The notes under the pieces were generated by a model, which did no database searches, was not told where the DNA came from, and saw only the letters and a list, made by a program, of their open reading frames with translations. This document shows, piece after piece, positions 43,742 through 52,122 of a stretch of DNA of 64,000 nt. Position 1 is the first letter of the stretch, and each line of letters opens with the position of its first letter. Source of the DNA: Desulfitibacter alkalitolerans DSM 16504. Its GTDB lineage: Bacteria; Bacillota; DSM-16504; Desulfitibacterales; Desulfitibacteraceae. The stretch is from NCBI RefSeq assembly GCF_000620305.1, contig NZ_KK211100.1:804735-868734 (forward strand), written 5' to 3'. Position numbers and translations under genes: made by a program.

Positions 43742-44725
43742 CTACATAATCTTTTCTCTGGGATTATAGTTACTTATGTCCTGCAGTTTTCTATAGAGCT
43801 CTCTTTCCTCTTCAGTTAAATCAGGTGGAACTGCCACATCCAGGGTCACTAAAAGGTTTCCCTTCTCTTTTTCACTACCAAGTCCCAAACCCTTTAATCT
43901 TAAGACTTTACCTGAGCTGGTTCCTGGAGGAACTGTAAGACTTATTTTGCCCTTTGGGGTAGGAACCTGAATTTTTGCTCCTAATGCGGCTTCGCTGGGA
44001 GTAATGGGTACATTTAGCTTTATATCTGCACCGTCTATTTTGTACAGCTTGTGCTCATTGATCCTTACAACAAGATAGAGGTCACCGCTTTTGCCGCCCC
44101 TCATACCAGGCTGCCCCTTACCTGCCACCCTTATTTTTTGTCCATCTTTTACTCCGGCAGGTATTTTTATTTTCAATGTACTTCCGTCAACGTTTACCTG
44201 AGCAGTAATCCCGTTATATGCTTCTTCAACAGAAAGTCTTATCTCAGATTCAACATCATTACCTGTTGAGGCTGTATTGCCCCTGGCAGAGGAACCAAAT
44301 CCAGAAGTGTCAAATCCGGAGTTGCCATATCCGCGGGCATCCATGCCATCAAAGCCTCCAAAGAATACTTTAAAAAAGTCGCTAAAATCAGCATCATGGC
44401 CGTTCATATTTGTATAGAATTTATAGCCGCCATTTTGTTTGCCCCTTGAAAAGCCATAAAAATTAGTATTAGCCTTCTGCCAGTTTTCCCCTGGCCCAAA
44501 TCTATCCCAGTTAGCGCCTAATTCATCGTATTTTTGGCGTTTTTCTGGATCACTTAAAACCTCATAGGCCTCAGCTATTTCCTTGAACCTACTTTCAGCA
44601 TTCTTATCTCCCTTGGTTTTATCAGGGTGATATTTTTTCACCAGCTTTCGATAGGCACTTTTTATTTCCTTTTCACCAGCTTTTTTATCCACACCTAGAG
44701 CTTCATAATAGTCCTTGTAATTCAT
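43742..44725 (-). CDS. DnaJ-class co-chaperone (CbpA-like)
   Basis: This 327-residue protein has an N-terminal J domain with the HPD motif in VKKYHPDKT (about 32-34), a Gly/Phe/Asn-rich linker (about 75-150) and two C-terminal substrate-binding beta domains. It lacks the zinc-finger repeats of DnaJ, which puts it in the CbpA/DnaJ2 class. It lies 26 bases downstream of the HspR-like gene and upstream of clpB, so it is part of the heat-shock cluster. Confidence 0.93.
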   Translation of the reverse strand: MNYKDYYEALGVDKKAGEKEIKSAYRKLVKKYHPDKTKGDKNAESRFKEIAEAYEVLSDPEKRQKYDELGANWDRFGPGENWQKANTNFYGFSRGKQNGGYKFYTNMNGHDADFSDFFKVFFGGFDGMDARGYGNSGFDTSGFGSSARGNTASTGNDVESEIRLSVEEAYNGITAQVNVDGSTLKIKIPAGVKDGQKIRVAGKGQPGMRGGKSGDLYLVVRINEHKLYKIDGADIKLNVPITPSEAALGAKIQVPTPKGKISLTVPPGTSSGKVLRLKGLGLGSEKEKGNLLVTLDVAVPPDLTEEERELYRKLQDISNYNPREKIM

Positions 44726-44750
44726 TTCTTATCACCCCCGTAAATGAAGA

Positions 44751-45014
44751 CTATTTTTCCCATTCACCCAATCTTTCCATGAGCTCGAGAATTATTTTTA
44801 CCCCTGCAAGGTTTACACCCTTTTCCTGGGTCAGAAATCGAATATATTTTACTTTTTTTACATCCTTGTCACAGTATAAACGTGTGTTGCCAGGTGTTCT
44901 TTTAGGGCTGATAAGACCTTCCTCCTCATAGATTCTTAAGGTCCGCGGATGTACATCTGCAAGCCTTGCAGCTACACTTATAAAATATATCCCTTCTTTC
45001 CCATTTAGCGTCAT
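44751..45014 (-). CDS. hspR: HspR-like MerR-family heat-shock repressor
   Basis: This 87-residue MerR-type winged-helix protein reads YFISVAARLADVHPRTLRIYEE, then EGLISPKRTPGNTRLY. HspR of actinobacteria and some other phyla represses the dnaK and clpB genes through HAIR operators; the company of dnaJ-like and clpB genes supports the call. The ATG at 45014 follows AGGGTGA. I could not find a convincing HAIR site (CTTGAGT-N7-ACTCAAG) upstream; the region is AT-rich. Confidence 0.86.
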   Translation of the reverse strand: MTLNGKEGIYFISVAARLADVHPRTLRIYEEEGLISPKRTPGNTRLYCDKDVKKVKYIRFLTQEKGVNLAGVKIILELMERLGEWEK

Positions 45015-45212
45015 AAAAATCACCCTCTACGTTTTAACTGAAAGGCAAATTAAGCTAATAAATCCTACTCGCCTTAACAGTAATTATTACTAATAATAAA
45101 ATTATAAAATATAACAATAATATTGTCAAGTTTATTTGCATTGTTGTTTTCATATTTTCTAGTATTATATTGACACTTCCGGACTTTTGTTATTCAAAAA
45201 ATCTAATTAATG

Positions 45213-45252
45213 AAAAGCACCCCACTCCCCTTGGTTTGTGGAAAGTGAGGTG
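45213..45252 (-). terminator. Terminator after the cytochrome b gene
   Basis: CACCCCACT (45218-45226) and AGTGAGGTG (45244-45252) pair with one G-U. On the minus strand it is followed by CTTTTC. It closes the ferredoxin-cytochrome operon. Confidence 0.7.
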
Positions 45253-45265
45253 TATTCCTCTTGTA

Positions 45266-46003
45266 CTATATTTTTGCATCCTGCTTTCTATTATTAGCAC
45301 CTCTAATTTTTTCGTTGTCTACTGCAGAACTTCCCTTGAGCAGCTTTTCATACCACAATCCATGTCGGTGCTTGACATAATCTAAATCCACCTTGCCCGT
45401 AAACATTCCCCTTAAAAGAGGCCTGTTTTCTTTAAAGATAAATGCTGCCAGATGACCAATTATCCCAAACAATAGTAGGAACGTTGCAATGTTATGAACA
45501 AGGGTTACCCAGATCATAAAGTCGTAATTGACATTAACAAAGCTAAAGTTTTTATATACCTTGATTAGACCTGTAATAATAAGGATTAAAAGATTCAACC
45601 CTATGAAAAAGTAGGCCAACCTTTGTTCTGCAAGATATTTGTCCGACGCAGGTTCCTTGCCAAAGCCCAGCATGGCTTTAATAATTAAATATGACTCTTT
45701 TAAATCGCCCCTTTTAGGAAAGATGTCAAATTGCTTTAAGCTTACATGGTAGATAATATGGTAAGTTACTGCCAGCAGCAACACAATGGCTGCTGCATAG
45801 TGAATCTGGCTGTTTATCACAAAGTTATCTGACCAGGAAAAGCCCGGTACATTGACAAGACCGTATCTCCGATACATGGGCATTTGACCAAACCCGGAAA
45901 ACAAAAGCAGCAAAGTGGAAATTGCAACAGACCAATGGACAAGTATTACAGACAATGAATGTCTCTTAACCTTGTTCTCTTTTTTTAAAATTTTCTCTCC
46001 CAT
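45266..46003 (-). CDS. Cytochrome b561-type membrane subunit
   Basis: This 245-residue membrane protein has four or five hydrophobic segments and histidines at haem-ligand positions: HWSVAIS (helix 1), IHYAAAIVLLLAVTYHIIYH (helix 2) and VHNIATFLLLFGIIGHL (helix 4). It matches the cytochrome b subunit of formate dehydrogenase or hydrogenase. The ATG directly follows the stop codon of the ferredoxin gene. It would pass electrons between a quinone and the iron-sulfur partner. No catalytic subunit lies nearby, which is unusual. Confidence 0.85.
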   Translation of the reverse strand: MGEKILKKENKVKRHSLSVILVHWSVAISTLLLLFSGFGQMPMYRRYGLVNVPGFSWSDNFVINSQIHYAAAIVLLLAVTYHIIYHVSLKQFDIFPKRGDLKESYLIIKAMLGFGKEPASDKYLAEQRLAYFFIGLNLLILIITGLIKVYKNFSFVNVNYDFMIWVTLVHNIATFLLLFGIIGHLAAFIFKENRPLLRGMFTGKVDLDYVKHRHGLWYEKLLKGSSAVDNEKIRGANNRKQDAKI

Positions 46004-46978
46004 TTATCTTTCCCCCTTCATTGTTTTGTAGGATGCAATAGCTGCCGCAAAAATACCTGCTATTGGGGCTATAAGCATGGCCTTACCCATGCCATTTAGT
46101 TTTTCCAGGGGATTTTCAGCACCATGCATTCTTAAGGTATTCTGCTCTTCCTTTAGCTTATTGTCAATCACATCAAAGGAAACAGGAGAAACGTAGTAAG
46201 TGGAAGTGCCTCCATTTTCCTTATCTCCGTAGATAAAGCCTCCCATGTTCTGGGCTAAATCCTCTGCGTATTGCAGCACCTCATCCCTTAAGCCAAAGGT
46301 CATGGCATTATTTGGGCAGCCGGCAGCACAGGCTGGCTTTTCCCCTTTTGATATAAGGTCCTGGCAGAGATCACACTTGTACATAACTCCTCCCCCTGCC
46401 AGCTTGGGTGCAAGCTTTAAATACATCCCCACTCCTGCCTGTCTTTGAGGTATCCCCCAGGGACAAACATCCTTGCATTTAGAACCTCCCATACAGAAGT
46501 TGTGATCAATGGTAACTGCACCTTCTCTTGTCTTTTCCATAACACCAAAGGGACACATTTTGGCACAGGGAGGATTGTCACAGTGCATGCATCTTCTGGG
46601 AATGGATAATTCATAAGTTTTCCCCTTGTCCTCCACCTGGATGTTTTGCACGAAAATCCAGTTATAGGGAGTTAAGCGATTAGTTATATCCCGTTTTCCG
46701 CTCCAGTCCTCATGCTTTTTCTGGGGCCAGTAATCTGGAATATTATCAATTGGCTCTGGATACCTGTGCCCATTTTTCACTCTGCATGCTGTAACGCATT
46801 TTGGCGTATCAAACTCCTTACATCCATCACACCTGGTCATGTCAATAACTGTAGCATACTGCCCCTTGGAGTTTTCTGCATATACAGGACCTGCAGCAGC
46901 TCCTGTTACTGCAGTGGTGGTTATTGCAGCAGCTGCTGCAGTTCTTTTTATAAAATCTCTTCTACTTATAGAAGCCAT
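46004..46978 (-). CDS. Tat-exported four-cluster ferredoxin subunit (HybA/FdnH-like)
   Basis: This 324-residue protein has a Tat signal (SRRDFIKRT) and four cysteine groups for 4Fe-4S clusters: CDGCKEF..C..C, CMHCDNPPCAKMC, CMGGSKCKDVC and CDLCQ..CAAGC. A C-terminal transmembrane helix (about 298-315, LIAPIAGIFAAAIASY) anchors it. This is the electron-transfer subunit type of HybA/FdnH/PsrB complexes. The ATG at 46978 follows GGGAGG. It forms an operon with the cytochrome b subunit at 45266-46003 and lacks an adjacent catalytic subunit. Confidence 0.88.
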   Translation of the reverse strand: MASISRRDFIKRTAAAAAITTTAVTGAAAGPVYAENSKGQYATVIDMTRCDGCKEFDTPKCVTACRVKNGHRYPEPIDNIPDYWPQKKHEDWSGKRDITNRLTPYNWIFVQNIQVEDKGKTYELSIPRRCMHCDNPPCAKMCPFGVMEKTREGAVTIDHNFCMGGSKCKDVCPWGIPQRQAGVGMYLKLAPKLAGGGVMYKCDLCQDLISKGEKPACAAGCPNNAMTFGLRDEVLQYAEDLAQNMGGFIYGDKENGGTSTYYVSPVSFDVIDNKLKEEQNTLRMHGAENPLEKLNGMGKAMLIAPIAGIFAAAIASYKTMKGER

Positions 46979-47077
46979 GATAATTCCTCCCAAAACCTTT
47001 TATTGTGCTTTTTATTATACCATATATTTGCTTAGTATTTACGTAATTTTTATAATTTTTTTGCTTTTTAAACAAAC

Positions 47078-47112
47078 AAAAAAACGTATCAGATAACTAG
47101 ATATCTAATACG
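47078..47112 (-). terminator. Terminator downstream of the ABC exporter
   Basis: CGTATCAGATA (47085-47095) pairs with TATCTAATACG (47102-47112) except one C-A mismatch. On the minus strand it is followed by seven T and GTTTGTTT. It is about 150 bases after the exporter stop. Confidence 0.75.
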
Positions 47113-47218
47113 CTTAAATAAACCAGAGCTTTAATAATAATATGCAAAAGACACCAGGAAGATTATCTTCTTTTATTTTCACATAGTATATACGAAAATA
47201 ATTAAGACCTAGTAAAGT

Positions 47219-47262
47219 GCTTTTTAGGCACTATTGTAGTGCTATCTCAGTGCCTATTGTAG
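47219..47262. repeat. Short imperfect repeats at the exporter gene end
   Basis: The units CACTATTGTAGTGCTAT, GCCTATTGTAGTCCTAT and a partial third copy run up to the stop codon at 47265. They look like a small repeat expansion. No function is evident. Confidence 0.4.
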
Positions 47263-47264
47263 TC

Positions 47265-49031
47265 CTATTGAAGTTGATAGAGCTTGTAATACATACCTCT
47301 TCTTTTAAGGAGCTCCTGATGGCTTCCACTCTCTATTATCCGCCCCTTATGAAAAACTAGTATTTTATCTGCATTTTGAACCGTGGATAGTCTATGGGCT
47401 ACAATTATAGTGGTTCTGTTCTTTGAAAGCTTTTCCATTGCATTCTGAATGATGGCTTCCGACTGGGAATCAATGTTGGCAGTTGCCTCATCTAATATTA
47501 GAATCTTTGGGTCAAAGGCAAGGGCCCGGGCAAAGGCAATAAGCTGCCTTTGTCCTGTGGAAAGGGTAATTCCCCGCTCTTTAACCTGATAATCATAACC
47601 ACCAGGAAGCTTGCTGATAAAATCATCTGCACCTACATGACCGGTGGCTTTTTTTGCAATTTCCTCATGAATCCTGCTGGAATCAAGGTGGATGTTGGCC
47701 ATAATACTATCAGAAAAAAGAAACACATCCTGCATTACAGCAGCAATGCTCCTTCGCAGGCTGGCCTGGCTCAGCTCTTTAATAGGCATGTTATCAATAA
47801 AAATATCTCCCTTTTGAACGTCATATAATCTATTAATCAGGTTTATAACAGTTGTCTTTCCCGAACCAGTTGGACCCACTAGAGCTACAGTTTCCCCGGG
47901 CCTTATTTCAAAGCTCACATCCTTTAAAACCCAGTCCTGATCATTATAGGCAAACCAAACATTTTTAAACTCTATTTTACCCTGGACCTCTTTTAAAGGA
48001 ATAGGAGTAATAGGATCCTTCACAGTTTCTTTTTCATCCAGGAGCATGAAAATCCGTTCAGACGAAACTACTGCACTTTGCAGTTGGGTGTATTTCTGGG
48101 TCATATCATTTATAGGTTGAAACAACCTTTCCGTATAGTTTATAAAGGCATACAATACTCCCAGCTGCATAGTGTCCTGAATTACCCCTGCACCACCATA
48201 CCAGATGAGCAGCACCAGGATGAAAAAAAAGATTATATCTATTGAAGGCCTAAATAGAGCATGGGCTTTAATGGCCTTTAATTCAGCTTCATAATGCTCC
48301 TTGTTAATAGTTTCATACTCTTTAAATCTGCTCTCCTGCTGGTTAAATATTTGTACTATTTTCATGCCAGTAATATTTTCTTGAATAGACGAGTTCAGGG
48401 CGGCAAGCTTAACTCTAGCCTGTTGAAAAGCCCTTTGGGCCACCTTTTTATAAACATTTGTTGCAAACAGAATTAACGGTATTGATATAAGGCTGATTGC
48501 TGCCAGCCGCAAATCCAATTGGAGCATGACAATTATGATGGCGGCTATAAGAATAAAATCCCTGATAAAACCTATTAATACCTCGGTAAACATTTCATTA
48601 AGATTGGCAGTATCATTGGCCACCCGGGTAACAAGCCTGCCTACAGGGTTTTTGTCAAAGAAAGACAGGGATAAGCCCTGGAGATGGGTAAAGACCGCCT
48701 CCCTTATATCATACAAAATCCTCTGGCTGGCATAGTTTAAGAGATAGTTCTGAAGGTAATTGGCCGCAAAGCCCATGGTTATAATGGTAAAATATATAAT
48801 CACCAGCTGAATAATATTATTAAAATTACCGTCACCTAAAATATGATTATCAATGGCAATCTTTACTATATAAGGCCGTGCTACAACAACCCCTGAAACA
48901 ACCATAATGAGGATTAAGGAAAATATCACATATCCCCAGTATGGCCGAACATATTTTAAAAGCCTTTTTATTAACTGCCAATCATAAATTTTCCCTGAAA
49001 TGGTTTCTTCAGCAAAAGTATTTTTACGCAT
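47265..49031 (-). CDS. ABC exporter half-transporter, subunit B
   Basis: This 588-residue protein has a six-helix membrane domain (about 1-310) and an ABC ATPase domain with Walker A GPTGSGKT, signature LSTGQRQLIAFARAL (S-T-G instead of S-G-G), Walker B KILILDEATA and switch IVAHRLST. It pairs with the gene at 49024-50790 as a heterodimer of the BmrCD/LmrCD type, which exports drugs or lipids. The ATG at 49031 overlaps the upstream stop by eight bases (ATGCGTAA), seven bases after AGGGTGA. Confidence 0.94.
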   Translation of the reverse strand: MRKNTFAEETISGKIYDWQLIKRLLKYVRPYWGYVIFSLILIMVVSGVVVARPYIVKIAIDNHILGDGNFNNIIQLVIIYFTIITMGFAANYLQNYLLNYASQRILYDIREAVFTHLQGLSLSFFDKNPVGRLVTRVANDTANLNEMFTEVLIGFIRDFILIAAIIIVMLQLDLRLAAISLISIPLILFATNVYKKVAQRAFQQARVKLAALNSSIQENITGMKIVQIFNQQESRFKEYETINKEHYEAELKAIKAHALFRPSIDIIFFFILVLLIWYGGAGVIQDTMQLGVLYAFINYTERLFQPINDMTQKYTQLQSAVVSSERIFMLLDEKETVKDPITPIPLKEVQGKIEFKNVWFAYNDQDWVLKDVSFEIRPGETVALVGPTGSGKTTVINLINRLYDVQKGDIFIDNMPIKELSQASLRRSIAAVMQDVFLFSDSIMANIHLDSSRIHEEIAKKATGHVGADDFISKLPGGYDYQVKERGITLSTGQRQLIAFARALAFDPKILILDEATANIDSQSEAIIQNAMEKLSKNRTTIIVAHRLSTVQNADKILVFHKGRIIESGSHQELLKRRGMYYKLYQLQ

Positions 49032-50790
49032 GGGCATCACCCTCGTCAATTCTTTCTTCCTCTAGAAGCTGCATCTGGTACATCTTATAATAAAGGCCCT
49101 GATCATCCTGTATAAGCTCATCATGTTGTCCCTGCTGCACTATCCTGCCCTCATCCAGGACAATTATTTTGTCTGCATTCTTCACAGCAGATATTCTGTG
49201 GGAAATTGTGATTGTACTGCGATTTTGCCTGCAGCCATCTAAAAAGCCCAGTATCTTTTCTTCTGTTGCAGTATCTACTGCAGACAGGCTATCATCAAGT
49301 ATCAGGATTGAGGGATTTACTAGAAGTGCCCTGGCTATGGCAATTCTCTGCTTCTGTCCGCCTGAAAGGGTAATACCCCTCTCCCCCACAACTGTTTCAA
49401 ATTTATCGGGGAAATCCATAATATCATGGTATATGGAAGCAGCTTTAGCTGCCTCAACTATTTTTTCCATGGATGCTTCTGGATACCCAAAGGCTATGTT
49501 TTCCTTTATAGTCTTGGAAAATAAAAAGCTGTCCTGGGGAACATAGCCAATGTTCCTTCTTAAAGTCTCAATTGGAATGGTATGGATCTCTTTGCTGTCT
49601 ATAAACAGACTACCCCTGGGAGTATCATAAAGCCGCAGCAGTAAATCTGCAATTGTGGACTTTCCACTACCGGTTCTGCCAAATACAGCTACAGTTTCAC
49701 CCTGCTTAACTGACAGGGAAAAGTCCTTTAACACCCTTTCTGAGGTGCCAGGATAAGAAAAATTAAGATTTTTAAACTCAATACAGCCTTTAAAGGTTCT
49801 TATGGATTTATCCACTACCTTATCATCAACAATCTCCGGTTTTTCAGCTAATAATTCATTAATTCTTGCCATGGAGGCAGTTCCTCGCTGGAGCAGGTTA
49901 ATAACGTAGCCAATGGCCATCATGGGCCAGGTAAGAAGCATTAAATATCCGTTAAAGGCAATAAAATCACCAATGGATATCCTCTCATTTATCACAAGGT
50001 ATCCTCCATATCCCAGGACTACAAGGAAGCTTATGCTTGCCAGGTATTGAATAAAGGGATACAAAAATCCTGAAACCCTTACCAGTCTCATATTGGTCTC
50101 AATAATATCCCTGCTGGCTTTATTAAACTTATCTATTTGAACCTTTTCAAGGACAAAGGTTTTCACAACCCTCATGGCAGATATATTTTCCTGCACCTTA
50201 TCAGTTAGAGCCGCAAAGGCACCCTGGACAATTTTAAATCTTTCATGAATTATCTTGTTGAAACGAGTAACTGACAGGGCTATGATGGGCAGTGGAGCAA
50301 GGGCAATTAAGGTTAAGCTTGGGTCAATAGTAGTAACCATGACAATGACGGCAAAGCCCGTAATGATTACAGCATCAGCAACCATGACCACTCCGCCGGC
50401 AAAGGCCATCCTTACAGCAGTCACATCATTAGAAGCTAGAGCCATTAAATCCCCTGTTTTAGTGTTATCATAAAACCTAGGGTCTAATAGGAGCAAATGC
50501 TTAAAAATCCTGTTTCGTAAATAATATTCAAGCTTGCGGGCAATTCCCACCACGTATATTCTCCATAAATACCGCGAAACAGCCAGGGCCAGGGCAATGA
50601 TGCAGATTAAACCAATATATCTAATTAGCAGATCAGGTGAAGAAGCCTGGGCAATTACATCAACAGTAAGACCTAAAACCCTTGGCACTGCCACCTGCAG
50701 CAGGTTAGTAACAACTAACCACCAGACACCAATCAGGTATCCCTTTTTATTCTCTAGAAAAAAATCCTTTAATGTGATGAAATGTCTCAT
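49024..50790 (-). CDS. ABC exporter half-transporter, subunit A
   Basis: This 588-residue protein has a six-helix membrane domain and an ABC ATPase domain with Walker A GRTGSGKS, signature LSGGQKQRIAIARAL and switch TISHRIS. Walker B reads SILILDDSLS, so the catalytic Glu is replaced by Asp. That is typical for the degenerate-site subunit of heterodimeric exporters, the partner having the intact Glu. The ATG at 50790 is about eight bases after AGGGGA. It is first in the two-gene operon. Confidence 0.94.
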   Translation of the reverse strand: MRHFITLKDFFLENKKGYLIGVWWLVVTNLLQVAVPRVLGLTVDVIAQASSPDLLIRYIGLICIIALALAVSRYLWRIYVVGIARKLEYYLRNRIFKHLLLLDPRFYDNTKTGDLMALASNDVTAVRMAFAGGVVMVADAVIITGFAVIVMVTTIDPSLTLIALAPLPIIALSVTRFNKIIHERFKIVQGAFAALTDKVQENISAMRVVKTFVLEKVQIDKFNKASRDIIETNMRLVRVSGFLYPFIQYLASISFLVVLGYGGYLVINERISIGDFIAFNGYLMLLTWPMMAIGYVINLLQRGTASMARINELLAEKPEIVDDKVVDKSIRTFKGCIEFKNLNFSYPGTSERVLKDFSLSVKQGETVAVFGRTGSGKSTIADLLLRLYDTPRGSLFIDSKEIHTIPIETLRRNIGYVPQDSFLFSKTIKENIAFGYPEASMEKIVEAAKAASIYHDIMDFPDKFETVVGERGITLSGGQKQRIAIARALLVNPSILILDDSLSAVDTATEEKILGFLDGCRQNRSTITISHRISAVKNADKIIVLDEGRIVQQGQHDELIQDDQGLYYKMYQMQLLEEERIDEGDAHA

Positions 50791-50956
50791 ATACATTTTC
50801 CCCTTAACAATACATCATAAATTAATGCAGTTCTGCCTGATGAATGGAATTGCTTCTTGGATAGGCACTCTAGTATATATTGTATCATAAGGAACAGCAA
50901 AAAATAGAATCTTCATTGTTTTTCCATATATCTGGGCATAGGGTATTATTGATTAG

Positions 50957-50991
50957 CATAAATAATCCCCCCACTAATTGTTAATGGGGGG
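50957..50991 (-). terminator. Terminator of the coiled-coil protein gene
   Basis: CCCCCCACTAA (50967-50977) and TTAATGGGGGG (50981-50991) form an 11-position stem with one mismatch. On the minus strand it is followed by ATTATTTA. Confidence 0.65.
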
Positions 50992-50999
50992 TAAATCTT

Positions 51000-51488
51000 T
51001 TAAACAGGCCTTCTTTTTAATACTGTAATATCTACCTCATGTCTGCCTATAATTTCTTTAATAGCACCAATATTTTCTTTAACGTTATTGATGGCACCTT
51101 CCATATAAGCAATATTATTAATCATTTGATCGTGTTCTGCTTTATTTATGTCTGCCTTATGTTCTAATGCTTTTAATATCAAGTGATCTTCTTTTTGCTG
51201 AGTTTTAATCAATTCTAAATCATTTTTCATCAACTTGATTTCACTGTTAACTGCTTCTACATTGCCTTTCAATGACTTGATTTCATTGTCAACTGCTTCT
51301 ACATTGCCTTTTAATGACTTGATTTCACTGTCAACTGCTTCTACATTGTTTTTCAATGACTTGATTTCACTGTCAATTGCTTCTACATTGCCTTTTAATG
51401 ACTTGATTTCATTGTCAATTGAATTAACTTTATCCCTGGTCAAACTTACTTCATTAAGTATACTGTTCAGGAGCTCCTTATCTGACAT
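51000..51488 (-). CDS. Coiled-coil protein with 14-residue repeats
   Basis: This 162-residue protein is almost all coiled coil. Residues 20-85 contain about five 14-residue repeats of the type SEIKSLKGNVEAVD. The DNA shows the same 42-bp periodicity at 51235-51440, so the unit has been duplicated recently. It has no signal peptide or membrane segment. The ends (MSDKELLNSILNEVSLTRDKVN and the VKENIGAIKEIIGRHEVDITVLKRR tail in outline) match small phage-tail- or scaffold-like coiled coils of Firmicutes, without known function. GGGGGTG precedes the ATG. Confidence 0.75.
   Translation of the reverse strand: MSDKELLNSILNEVSLTRDKVNSIDNEIKSLKGNVEAIDSEIKSLKNNVEAVDSEIKSLKGNVEAVDNEIKSLKGNVEAVNSEIKLMKNDLELIKTQQKEDHLILKALEHKADINKAEHDQMINNIAYMEGAINNVKENIGAIKEIIGRHEVDITVLKRRPV
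51235..51440. repeat. 42-bp tandem repeats inside the coiled-coil gene
   Basis: About five imperfect 42-bp units with the shared core TTGATTTCA-NTGTCAA-TTGCTTCTACATTG encode the 14-residue heptad pairs. Several units are almost identical, suggesting expansion by slippage or recombination. Confidence 0.8.
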
Positions 51489-51574
51489 TTTTGCACCCCC
51501 AATAAACTATCTCTCATACTTTGAAATATATATGAAGTAAATTTAGTTGTCAATCAGCTAATAGAGTTTTAGCC

Positions 51575-51976
51575 TTAGTTAATTACCTCCAGTTCATGAA
51601 TAAAGATTAATGGTCCAAGGACATCATGGTTGGCTACTTGTCCGGAAATATTTAACATCAACCCTTTTTCCTCTGCTTTTATTCTTTCAAGTCCATTATC
51701 TATAACTGCATTTGCTGCTACAGCAGTTATAAGGTCATTGGACTCATGGGTTTTTAAATAGAAGCCAGTCTGCTGCATGATTGGACTATAGGATATATCT
51801 ACAACCTGAGCTGAGTAAAACTTCACAGAATCACCCGGTTTGCCTTTTGCCAACACATCTGACACTGTAACATACGTTTTTGGAGTACAGGCATTAGTAG
51901 ATAACATACTAACTATTACAATTGCAATTAATAAAACTACATATCCTGGATCTTTTAAATATCTTGGATTTTTCAT
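51575..51976 (-). CDS. Small lipoprotein with possible OB-fold
   Basis: This 133-residue protein has a signal with lipobox STNAC (Cys about 30). The mature part, with FYSAQVVDISYSPIMQQTGFYLKTH and a central GLMLNISGQVAN, has the strand pattern of OB-fold (BOF or tRNA_anti-like) lipoproteins. No catalytic motif is seen. It starts after a terminator that closes the ATP-grasp gene, so it is probably transcribed alone. Confidence 0.65.
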   Translation of the reverse strand: MKNPRYLKDPGYVVLLIAIVIVSMLSTNACTPKTYVTVSDVLAKGKPGDSVKFYSAQVVDISYSPIMQQTGFYLKTHESNDLITAVAANAVIDNGLERIKAEEKGLMLNISGQVANHDVLGPLIFIHELEVIN

Positions 51977-52060
51977 GTTTTTATTCCTTGCCTTCTCACT
52001 TTTAATGTTTGGTCTTGTTCTCCATTATTTCCAATTTCTTAATATAAATGCAAAGAAATT

Positions 52061-52095
52061 GAAAAAACCGCCATAGGATGCTGTATATGACGGCT
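52061..52095 (-). terminator. Terminator of the ggt/ATP-grasp operon
   Basis: AACCGCCATA (52066-52075) pairs with TATGACGGCT (52086-52095) with two G-U pairs. On the minus strand it is followed by TTTTTTC. Confidence 0.75.
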
Positions 52096-52122
52096 TTTCA
52101 GAAGATACTGGTGAAGAGAGCT

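Noticed and set aside
45024-45170. HAIR operator upstream of the HspR-like gene
   Set aside because: No CTTGAGT-N7-ACTCAAG pair or close variant could be found in the AT-rich region.
51235-51440. CRISPR-like array from regularly spaced repeats
   Set aside because: The repeats are contiguous 42-bp coding units without unique spacers and keep the reading frame; they encode coiled-coil heptads.
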